This document shows positions 55,140 through 61,854 of a stretch of 64,000 nucleotides of DNA, one piece after another. Source of the stretch: Cryobacterium cryoconiti (GTDB lineage: Bacteria > Actinomycetota > Actinomycetes > Actinomycetales > Microbacteriaceae); the NCBI RefSeq assembly GCF_004403065.1, contig NZ_SOHA01000032.1, positions 52,206-116,205 on the forward strand, written 5' to 3'. A program made the position numbers and the translations under genes. The stretch's first letter is position 1. Each line of letters starts with the position of its first letter. The notes under the pieces are model-generated. The model saw only the letters and a program-made list of their open reading frames with translations. It was not told the DNA's origin and did not search any database.

Positions 55140-56537
55140 GTGCGAATCGCTGTTGTCTCCCTTCTCCTCGCCGCCAGTGCGGCCATGACGGCCTTCAGCG
55201 TGCTCGCTTACGACCTGTTCAAGCCGGGGCGCGACACCGTGCCCCTCGTTATCTGCACCGCCGCATTGTGGCTGCTGTTCGCGCTCGCCGTTCTGGCGCT
55301 GCGCGGGGTGCGGGGCCGGGCCGTGGTCGTGCTGATTCTGGCCGGGTCGGTCGGGATCGGGGCCGCGGCCATGGTCGGGCCGCCCAACACCAGCACGGAT
55401 TCCGCGCGCTACGCCTGGGACGGCATCGTCGCCACCGCGGGCATTTCGCCGTATGCCTACACACCGGCCGACGACCGGCTCGATGACCTGCGCCCGGACT
55501 GGTTGTTCCCGGCACCGGAGCTGACCGAGTCCGGTGATCTCGAATGCGTCGGCGAACGCATCCAGACCGCGCAGAAGACGCAGTCCGGGGATCTGCTCTG
55601 TTCGGCGCTGAATCGTACCGGCGTGCCCACGATCTATCCGCCGGCGGCCGAGATCTTCTTCGCCGGAGTGCGCGTACTGACCGGCCCGGAGGCCGAATAC
55701 TGGCCGCTCCAATTCACGGGCCTCCTGCTCAGCGTCGGCACGACCGTGATGCTTCTGGTCGGGATGCGCCGTCGTGGCATCGACCAGCGGTTCGCCGCGC
55801 TGTGGGCCTGGTGCCCGCTCGTGGCCACGGAGGCGGTCACCAACTCCCACGTGGACATGCTCGGGGTGGTCTTCACGCTGGCGGCCGTGTTCCTGGTCAC
55901 CGGCCGGCGCTACTGGACCGGCGGGATTGCGCTCGGCGCCGCGATCGCGACCAAGCTGATTCCCGTGCTCGCGGCCCCGGCGATGCTGCGCCGCCAGGGC
56001 TGGAAGGTGACCGTGGCCGCCGTGGCGACGTTCCTCCTGCTGTACGTGCCGTATGTGCTGACCACCGGCATCGGGGTGCTCGGCTATCTGCCCGGCTACC
56101 TCTCCGAGGAAGGGTACGAGGACGGCACCCGCTTCGCCCTGCTCTCGCTGATCGCTCCGGGAGGTTCCGCCGTCATCGTCGCCGGGGTGCTGCTCACCGT
56201 CATTGCCGTGTTCGTGATCTGGAAGACGGACCCCGACCAGCCCTGGCTGGGTCAGCTCGTCATGATCGGAAGCGCGCTGCTCATTCTGAGCCCCCGCTAC
56301 TCCTGGTACGCCCTGCTGCTGCTGCCGTTCATCGCCCTCAGCGGACGCTGGGAGTGGCTCCTCGTGCCGATGGCACTCACGCTGCGCCTGCTGGTGCCGT
56401 CGATTCCCCTCACCCGGGTGGCCATCATGACGGCGATCGTCGTGATCGTCGTCATGTCGATCCACCGCGCCCGTCCCGGCATTGCGCAGCGTGTGTTCAG
56501 CCGCCGGTGGTTGAGCCTGTCGAAACCCGGTGGTTGA
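55140..56537 (+). CDS. GT87-like polyprenyl-phosphate glycosyltransferase (MtxT/Rv0541c-like)
   Basis: The 465-aa protein has 10-12 membrane segments. The first extracytoplasmic loop holds 'DSARYAWDGIVATAGISPYAYTPADDRLDDL' and 'YPPAAEIFFAGVRVL', like GT-C mannosyltransferases. GTG 55140 is chosen by fit to the first TM; CAGGAT 7 nt upstream may be its -10. The C-terminus 'RRWLSLSKPGG' is written by the dispersed repeat, which also supplies the stop codon. In M. tuberculosis the matching gene transfers methylthioxylose to lipoarabinomannan; that role here is inference. Confidence 0.8.
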   Translation: MRIAVVSLLLAASAAMTAFSVLAYDLFKPGRDTVPLVICTAALWLLFALAVLALRGVRGRAVVVLILAGSVGIGAAAMVGPPNTSTDSARYAWDGIVATAGISPYAYTPADDRLDDLRPDWLFPAPELTESGDLECVGERIQTAQKTQSGDLLCSALNRTGVPTIYPPAAEIFFAGVRVLTGPEAEYWPLQFTGLLLSVGTTVMLLVGMRRRGIDQRFAALWAWCPLVATEAVTNSHVDMLGVVFTLAAVFLVTGRRYWTGGIALGAAIATKLIPVLAAPAMLRRQGWKVTVAAVATFLLLYVPYVLTTGIGVLGYLPGYLSEEGYEDGTRFALLSLIAPGGSAVIVAGVLLTVIAVFVIWKTDPDQPWLGQLVMIGSALLILSPRYSWYALLLLPFIALSGRWEWLLVPMALTLRLLVPSIPLTRVAIMTAIVVIVVMSIHRARPGIAQRVFSRRWLSLSKPGG

Positions 56538-56619
56538 GCTTGTCGAAACCCGGTGGTTGAGCTTGTCGAAACCCGGTGGTTGAGCCTGTCGAAACCCGGT
56601 GGTTGAGCTTGTCGAAACC
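56505..56619. repeat. Dispersed 23-bp repeat array, plus orientation (five units)
   Basis: Units at 56505-56527, 56528-56550, 56551-56573, 56574-56596 and 56597-56619 share the core TTGAGCYTGTCGAAACC. They differ mainly at one C/T. The array begins inside the GT87-like gene and provides its last codons and stop. It lies just downstream of the DUF222 gene, opposite in direction to the second array. Confidence 0.95.
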
Positions 56620-56636
56620 CCGCTCGAAACCCCGGC

Positions 56637-57926
56637 TCAGAACGGCGCCGGTTCCTCCGAGTCCGGCTGTCGCGGTGGTCGCGCTGTTTCCGGTGCACGG
56701 ATGATCGTGGCCGGCTCACTGACGAACGTGCGCCCCGTCGGCGAGGTCCACTTCAACGTTCCGTCGGCCAGGTGCAGGTAACTCCACCGCGTTTCGGATT
56801 TCAGCGCATGGTCGGCCGGGCACAGATGTGCAAGATTGTCGTGCGCGGTGGGGCCTTCGAATTGCCAGTCGAGGGTGTGGTCGAGGTCGGAATGCGCCGC
56901 GGCCCGGCGGCAGCCCGGCCACCGGCAGGTTTCGTCCCGCACCCGCAGGTACCGTCTCAGGTGTTTCGGCACCTTGTAGCGGGTGCGGCCGACGGACAGC
57001 ACCACTCCGGTCTCCGGGTGGGTGAGGATTCGGATGAAACTCGGCGCCCGGGCCGCGATCTCCCGGGCGGTGTCGGGGTCGATCGGCCCATACCCCTCCA
57101 AATGGCCGGGTTCCTCCGAGTGGCCGAGGAGGGTCATCACCGGGACGGTGACATGAACGGTGCCGCGGATGCCCTTGCCGACACCTTTCGCGGTGACCCC
57201 GTCGAGGATCAGGTCCGCGAAGGTGTCCGCGCGCAGCTGGGTCAGGGTGCGGGGCTCGTCGGGGGCCAGCAAGCTGATCCCCATCACGGTGATGCGGTCG
57301 TACGCTGCTTTCACTTTTTCCGCCGAGTCGACCCAGGACAGTGACGCCATCCCGTCGGCCTCGGGTTCGAAGACCACCCGCCGGTCGGCGACGGATTTCT
57401 GGTGCCGAGCGGTGATCGTTTCGGGGTGCAGCCGTTCCCGCATCACGCGCGCCTTGTACTTCAGGTTCGCCACGGTCAGATGGGGTGCGGATCGCAGGAG
57501 GGCCTGTTCGAACCCGGGTAGTGCCTCCGCGGGTAGCGACCACGCCTGGTGCATGATGGCCTGCGCGTGCCGATACGTGATCGACCCGGCCTGCAACGCG
57601 GCCCGCGTTGCCGGCAGGTCCTCCATCAGGGTCCGGCTTTCGGCGATCAGAGTCTCCGCCGAACGAACCGGCAGCCGCAGGGTGCAGGCCAGCTCGGTCA
57701 CGAACTCCCGTTCGGCGATCATTGCGGCGTCCCACCGGGCGAGGGGCACCCCGGCGACCGGCGCAGCCCGCGCGGCCTGGGTCGCGCCGGCCTCGGCGCA
57801 GCGTCGCGCCTTATCGACCTGCTCGGCCAGGCGTGCGGCCACCCGTGCGGAGTCCGCCTGCGTCTCCCGGATGACGTCGAAGTGACGCCCGAGGGTTTGC
57901 TGCTGCTCGCTGTACGAGGTCTTCAT
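56637..57926 (-). CDS. DUF222 protein with C-terminal HNH endonuclease domain (13E12-type)
   Basis: The 429-aa protein has DUF222 over about 20-300 ('AEQVDKARRCAEAG', 'FVTELACTLRLPVRSAETLIAES', 'GSITYRHAQAIM') and HNH over about 320-400: 'VRDETCRWPGCRRAAAHSDLDHTLDW' (C-x4-C, DH pair) and 'NLAHLCPADHALKS'. This is the REP13E12-like family of actinobacteria. ATG 57926 lies 7 nt after TAACGT (57934-57939, minus strand), so leaderless; ATG 57956 would add ten residues. It is framed by two inverted arrays of the dispersed repeat. Confidence 0.92.
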   Translation of the reverse strand: MKTSYSEQQQTLGRHFDVIRETQADSARVAARLAEQVDKARRCAEAGATQAARAAPVAGVPLARWDAAMIAEREFVTELACTLRLPVRSAETLIAESRTLMEDLPATRAALQAGSITYRHAQAIMHQAWSLPAEALPGFEQALLRSAPHLTVANLKYKARVMRERLHPETITARHQKSVADRRVVFEPEADGMASLSWVDSAEKVKAAYDRITVMGISLLAPDEPRTLTQLRADTFADLILDGVTAKGVGKGIRGTVHVTVPVMTLLGHSEEPGHLEGYGPIDPDTAREIAARAPSFIRILTHPETGVVLSVGRTRYKVPKHLRRYLRVRDETCRWPGCRRAAAHSDLDHTLDWQFEGPTAHDNLAHLCPADHALKSETRWSYLHLADGTLKWTSPTGRTFVSEPATIIRAPETARPPRQPDSEEPAPF

Positions 57927-58100
57927 GAGGGACACGTTACGGGCGACCACTGACATTCAGAGGCCCCGGCCGACACCCCACGGCGCCCTGTGGATAACCC
58001 GATCAAACCCGGTTTGTGGAGGACGAGAAGCGGTCGCCAGGGGGTGCCGCCGGGCATCCGTCGCGGCGCCGGGCGCGGGCATCCGTCGTCACCTAACGGA

Positions 58101-58161
58101 GGAGATTTTCGCGAAACGCCGGTATTCGTGGCCGCCCGTGCGGCGTGTTGCGAAAATCTCC
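58101..58161. repeat. Palindromic element, copy B
   Basis: GGAGATTTTCGC (58101-58112) pairs perfectly with GCGAAAATCTCC (58150-58161). An inner stem GAAACGCCG/CGGCGTGTT (7 of 9 paired) encloses a loop beginning GTATTC. It shares GGAGATTTT, GAAA and CCGGTATTC with copy A at 40261. Confidence 0.85.
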
Positions 58162-58211
58162 GCGATTGGCGCGACGACGGATGCCCAGGGGCGGCCTCCA
58201 GGCAGTGGCGC

Positions 58212-58407
58212 ACCGGGTCTCGACAGGCTCGACCACCGGGTCTCGACAGGCTCGACCACTGGGTCTCGACAGGCTCGACCACCGGGTCTCGACAGGCTCG
58301 ACCACCGACAAGCTCGTCCGCCGGGTCTCGACACGCTCGACCACCGGGTCTCGACACGCTCGACCACTGGGTCCCGACACGCTCGACCACCGACACGCTC
58401 GACCACC
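58212..58407. repeat. Dispersed 23-bp repeat array, minus orientation
   Basis: Reverse-complement copies of the 56505 array lie in about nine units. There are four clean units at 58212-58303, a degenerate unit at 58304-58319, three units with ACACGC at 58320-58388, and a partial unit to about 58404. The core reads TCTCGACAGGCTCGACC. With the first array it frames the DUF222 gene as inverted terminal arrays. Confidence 0.93.
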
Positions 58408-58421
58408 GCGGAGCAACACGA

Positions 58422-58455
58422 AAGGGCCCGCTGCGCGAGAGCGCAGCGAGCCCTT
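58422..58455 (-). terminator. Terminator of the lipoprotein gene
   Basis: AAGGGC...CGCTGCGC (58422-58436) pairs with GCGCAGCG...GCCCTT (58441-58455) around loop GAGA. It lies 14 nt after the stop on the minus strand and is followed there by TTTCGTGTT. The U-tract is weak. Confidence 0.65.
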
Positions 58456-58468
58456 CAGACTCGGGGTT

Positions 58469-59143
58469 CTACTTGGTGGCGACCGTGATCTTCGCGATGC
58501 CCACCAGGAGCTGGTCAGCGACGGCATCCGTCATGAACGTGTCGTTGAGCAGGCCGGCAGCCTCAGCGGAGATGTGCACGGTGGTGCCTTCGAGGATGGC
58601 GTTGTCGCCGTCCATCTGCAGCGGCTTGAGCGTTCCGCCGTACAGGTTGAAGAGGAGAACCTGAGTGGCAGCAGACTCGCCATTGACGCTCACGTCACCG
58701 AAAAGCTTGCTGGTGCCGGGGTCGATGGTGAAGTTGGTCAGTTCGACCACGGTTTCGCCGGCGGTCAGGGAGAAGCCGGAGCCCTCGTGCTCGATCGAGC
58801 CCTGCACGTAGGGGCGGTAGTCCTCTTCGGGGTCGTAGTAGTCGACGTTTCCACCGGTGATCGGGAAGTGCAGGCTGCCGTCGGTCAAGGTCGCGGTTCC
58901 CACGGTGCCGGGGGTGAGGCCGAGGCTGGTCAAAGCCGCGGCGAAGTCGGCGTCGAGGAGAACAGACGTGTCGACGCCTGACAGCGCGGGGATCGAGGCG
59001 ACGGCCTTGGGGGTCGCCTCCTCGGAGGAGGAGTTGCTCTCTGCTGGGGCGGTCGCATCGGCGGTGGTCGAGCAGGCGGCGAGGCCGGCGATGAGGAGGC
59101 CCGCGGTGGCGAGGCTGAGCGTGGTCTTGGTGAGCTTGCGCAT
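58469..59143 (-). CDS. Putative secreted lipoprotein
   Basis: The 224-aa protein has an N-terminal basic start and hydrophobic core ending 'LIAGLAACS' (lipobox, Cys24), so it is a lipoprotein. A Ser/Glu/Ala linker follows, then a beta-rich domain with 'GSLHFPITGGNVDYYDPEEDYRPYVQGSIEHEGSGFSL' and 'TNFTIDPGTSKLFGDVSVNGE'. I do not recognise the family with confidence. GAAGGA lies upstream of the ATG. A terminator follows. Confidence 0.8.
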   Translation of the reverse strand: MRKLTKTTLSLATAGLLIAGLAACSTTADATAPAESNSSSEEATPKAVASIPALSGVDTSVLLDADFAAALTSLGLTPGTVGTATLTDGSLHFPITGGNVDYYDPEEDYRPYVQGSIEHEGSGFSLTAGETVVELTNFTIDPGTSKLFGDVSVNGESAATQVLLFNLYGGTLKPLQMDGDNAILEGTTVHISAEAAGLLNDTFMTDAVADQLLVGIAKITVATK

Positions 59144-59287
59144 GAGGAAATCCTTCGTGTCTGTGGTTGGGATTCAGCGGGTTCTTGGTGCTGAATGAGG
59201 TTCGGTCCCCTCCGTCAAACGGTTTGGAATTAGTTCGAATTGGTTGCAGATTCCTTTGGGAGGCCCGTGATAGCTCGGTTCGGGCAC

Positions 59288-59315
59288 AAAAAAGCGACCT
59301 GGAAAACCCGGTCGC
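59288..59315 (-). terminator. Strong terminator of the metallopeptidase-like gene
   Basis: On the minus strand GCGACC (59310-59315) and GGTCGC (59294-59299) pair around a short loop and run into TTTTTT (59288-59293). It lies 60 nt after the stop. Confidence 0.9.
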
Positions 59316-59377
59316 AATAGGAGTACGCGGGAGTGCTGCGTCAGCCGAAAATGCTGAAAGGGCAGCCGAGGGCAGAC

Positions 59378-59830
59378 CTAGAAGTGCCGGAACCGATCCG
59401 GGGCCAGATCCCAGGGGTCCTTGCCGAGCAGTTCGGCGATCGCGCGGAACACGCAGCTCTCGATCACCATCCGGCGGTGCAGGTCGTCATCGCGGTGCAG
59501 CCGAGTCAGGCGCTGGATCGGCAGGCGGTAGAACAGCACCCGACGCTCGGCGGGGTACACGGTCCACCGTTCGACGCCGATCCCCGGGAGAACCGAGGCG
59601 GGCCCCGCGGCCACCTCGAACGTCACGTCCGAGAGCTGGTCCGGCAGGACCGATCGCAGGTAGTCGACGGTCGAGGCCACGGTCATGTCGAAGGTGTCGA
59701 TCCGGGTCTGCAACGGCGGCAGGTACGGACCGGTGACCGAGCTGCGGATGCCCCGGCCGTGCCGGTCCCGGCCGCGACCACGCTGAACGGGGGCCGGGGT
59801 CGACGCTGCGGAAGGGCGAGCTCGAGACAT
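59378..59830 (-). CDS. Metallopeptidase-family-like protein (Rv3259-type)
   Basis: The product has 150 aa. A basic, low-complexity N-terminus (about 1-40) leads to a conserved core with 'FDMTVASTVDYLRSVLPDQLSDVTFEVAAGP' and 'RWTVYPAERRVLFYRLPIQRLTRLH', ending in 'RMVIESCVFRAIAELLGKDPWDLAPDRF'. This C-terminal block is what I recall of the Rv3259-like family, which databases tend to group with zincin-type peptidases. No HExxH is present, so catalysis is doubtful. ATG follows TAGGAT (59837-59842, minus strand) by 6 nt: leaderless. It diverges from the DUF3499 gene, as in mycobacteria. Confidence 0.7.
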   Translation of the reverse strand: MSRARPSAASTPAPVQRGRGRDRHGRGIRSSVTGPYLPPLQTRIDTFDMTVASTVDYLRSVLPDQLSDVTFEVAAGPASVLPGIGVERWTVYPAERRVLFYRLPIQRLTRLHRDDDLHRRMVIESCVFRAIAELLGKDPWDLAPDRFRHF

Positions 59831-59861
59831 AACCTCATCCTAGTTCGGCTGGTCGAACGGG

Positions 59862-59867
59862 TAGCCT
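59862..59867 (+). promoter_or_regulatory. Candidate -10 for leaderless DUF3499 gene
   Basis: TAGCCT lies 7 nt upstream of ATG 59875, and there is no Shine-Dalgarno before the start. Confidence 0.5.
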
Positions 59868-59874
59868 GTAGGCA

Positions 59875-60183
59875 ATGTCATTCAGGCCCTGTTCCCGCGT
59901 CGCCTGCCCGGAGGAATCCGCCGCGACACTCACCTTCGACTACGTCGACGCCATGGCCGTGCTCGGTCCGCTTGCCATTCAGCGGGAGCCCCACACGTTC
60001 GACCTGTGCGCCCGCCACGCCAGGCTCACCACAGCCCCGCAGGGCTGGCAGTTGATGCGGCTCCGTTCGCCGGGCGAGCCGGCGTCCGCATCCGCGTCCG
60101 CATCCGCGTCCGCGTCCGCATCCGCGTCCGCGTCCGCGTCCGAATCCGAATCCGAATCCGAATCCGACGGAGCCGAAGCGTGA
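59875..60183 (+). CDS. DUF3499 protein
   Basis: The protein has 102 aa. The conserved part (about 1-64) is 'CSRVACPEESAATLTFDYVDAMAVLGPLA', then 'EPHTFDLCARHARLTTAPQGWQLMRL'. Cys6, Cys11, Cys45 and His48 could form a zinc site. After it is a tail of Ser-Ala then Ser-Glu repeats encoded by tandem hexamers, not part of the family core. It is the known neighbour of phosphomannomutase in actinobacteria; function unknown. The stop overlaps the next GTG (GTGA). Confidence 0.9.
   Translation: MSFRPCSRVACPEESAATLTFDYVDAMAVLGPLAIQREPHTFDLCARHARLTTAPQGWQLMRLRSPGEPASASASASASASASASASASESESESESDGAEA
60082..60165 (+). repeat. Hexamer repeat in the DUF3499 tail
   Basis: In-frame GCGTCC/GCATCC hexamers, then GAATCC hexamers, code Ser-Ala and Ser-Glu repeats. 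Copy-number changes keep the frame. Confidence 0.92.
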
Positions 60184-61646
60184 CGCCCCCGACGGATGCC
60201 GCCGCTCGCCTCGCCGCCGTCGTCGGCCCGCATGAGGTGCGCGGCACGGCCGCCGCACCACTGACCGCCGATCTGGTGGCCGCCCTGGCCGCCGCCTTCG
60301 TCGACGAGGTCGGCGCGCAGAGCCGCGAAGTGCTCATCGGGTATGCCGGGAGCGAGCCGGTGGATCTCGTGGCCGCCTTCACGCGCGGTGCGCAGTCGCG
60401 TGGTGCGACCGTCGTCGACCTCGGCAGGTGCGGCTCGGACCAGATCCGTTTCGGCTCGGGCACTCTCAACGCCCCGGCCGCCTTCATCTCCGTTCCGCCG
60501 GGTGCCGGGGCAGCGCTGACCGTGCTGCGCGCGGGCGCGCTGGAGGTCAGCCTGGACCACGGGCTCGGGGCCATCCGCGACCGCGCCATTGCGTATCTGG
60601 CCGACGGACCGATGCCGGTGACCGTGCCCGGCGGCCGGCGTGAGCTCGATCTTCTGGCTGACTACGCGGCGGCCCTGCGCGCTCTGGTCGGCCTCCGCGG
60701 CATCCGCCCGCTCACCGTCGTGGTCGACGCCGGCGGCGGGGCGGCTTCGGCCAGCGCCCCGGCTGTTCTCGGCAACCCGAACGCGACAGCACCAGAAGCG
60801 ATCGCCCTGCCCGTCACCGTCGTCTCCCTCCCGTTCACCCCCGACCCCGAGCCGCACCTGGTCGACCTGGCTGCTCCGGCCACACTCGTCGACCTGAAGA
60901 ACGCCGTGATTCAGCACGATGCCGACCTTGGACTCGGGTTCGACACCGACGCAGGCCGCTGTGTCGTGATCGATGAGACCGGTTCCGTCGTGGCCCCGTC
61001 CGCGATCGGGGCCATCCTCTGCCGGCGTCAGATCGAGCGGGCGCGTGCCGAGAACCCGGGTCAGGACCTGTCGGTACTGTACGACCACACCGTCTCCCGC
61101 GTGGTGCCGGAGACCATCGAGGCCGCCGGCGCCCATGCGCTCCCCACGCCGGTCGGCGGTGAGCTGATGCGGGCCGAGCTGCGCGCGACAGGCGCCGTCT
61201 TCGGCTGCGGTCACTCCGGCGACTACTTTTTCCCCTCGTTCTGGTCCGCAGACAGCGGCCTGCTCGCGGCATTGCAGGTGCTCGCGGAGGTCGGCTCCCA
61301 GCCCCGCCCACTGTCCGAACTGGCGACGGATGCCCTGCCCTACTCCCATTCCGGCGAGATCGGCTGCTCGGTCGAGAGCGTGCCCGCGGTGTATGCGCGC
61401 ATCGTCGACACCTGGATGGGAGACGCCGATTTCGAGGAGTTCGACGGTCTCACGGTCACCGGGATGACGAGCGCCGATGAAGCGTTCTGGTGGTTGAACG
61501 TGCGCCTGGCGACGTCGGATGAAGCGATGGAGCCGGGGCAGCAGCCGGCGTTGGAGTCGGTTCTGTGCCTCACGGTGGAGGCCGCCACCCCCGAGGTGAT
61601 GGTGCGCATCCGCGACGAGGCTCTGGCTCTGATCCAGGGGGCGTAG
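60180..61646 (+). CDS. Phosphomannomutase/phosphoglucomutase homologue with altered catalytic motifs
   Basis: The 488-aa protein has the alpha-D-phosphohexomutase layout ('PHEVRGTAAAPLTADLVAALAAAFVDE'; 'VLYDHTVSRVVPETIE'; 'FWSADSGLLAALQVLAE'). Active-site blocks are changed. The phosphoserine loop TASHNP is 'FISVPPGAGAA' (residues 102-112), with no Ser-His-Asn. The metal loop DGDADR is 'DTDAGR' (255-260). The sugar-binding GGE-SGH is 'GCGHSGDYFF' (342-351). GTG 60180 overlaps DUF3499. The position matches mycobacterial manB, so this looks like an inactive or repurposed orthologue. Confidence 0.85.
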   Translation: MTPPTDAAARLAAVVGPHEVRGTAAAPLTADLVAALAAAFVDEVGAQSREVLIGYAGSEPVDLVAAFTRGAQSRGATVVDLGRCGSDQIRFGSGTLNAPAAFISVPPGAGAALTVLRAGALEVSLDHGLGAIRDRAIAYLADGPMPVTVPGGRRELDLLADYAAALRALVGLRGIRPLTVVVDAGGGAASASAPAVLGNPNATAPEAIALPVTVVSLPFTPDPEPHLVDLAAPATLVDLKNAVIQHDADLGLGFDTDAGRCVVIDETGSVVAPSAIGAILCRRQIERARAENPGQDLSVLYDHTVSRVVPETIEAAGAHALPTPVGGELMRAELRATGAVFGCGHSGDYFFPSFWSADSGLLAALQVLAEVGSQPRPLSELATDALPYSHSGEIGCSVESVPAVYARIVDTWMGDADFEEFDGLTVTGMTSADEAFWWLNVRLATSDEAMEPGQQPALESVLCLTVEAATPEVMVRIRDEALALIQGA

Positions 61647-61755
61647 ACCTGCCAGGTCCCGGCGGCGTCAGGTGTAAAGCTCAGGTTACGAGCACGTTTC
61701 GGCCCCCGTGTCGGTTTCGACGCCCTTGTTCGGGTGACATACGCTGACACACGCA

Positions 61756-61809
61756 TCCCCACGGATCCACGATTCCCGACGGATTCACGATCCCCAACGG
61801 ATCCAGGCC
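61756..61809. repeat. Three imperfect 18-bp tandem repeats
   Basis: Units are at 61756-61773, 61774-61791 and 61792-61809 with core CGGATYCACGAT or a variant. They lie between the phosphomannomutase-like gene and the permease, in the permease 5' region. They could be binding sites or simple expansion. Confidence 0.7.
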
Positions 61810-61854
61810 GACCGCACCGTCGCGGCGGCTGGTTCCCACTGAAACAGGAGTGAC

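Larger units (their letters stand above)
57957..58468. other. 512-nt repeat-rich non-coding gap
   Basis: There is no gene here. The gap holds palindromic element copy B (58101-58161), the second repeat array (58212-58407) and a terminator hairpin (58422-58455). The rest (57957-58100) has no visible feature except two GCATCCGT octamers. Confidence 0.85.

Noticed and set aside
56505..58407. CRISPR array
   Set aside because: Units are head-to-tail without unique spacers and no cas genes are nearby, so they are tandem dispersed repeats.
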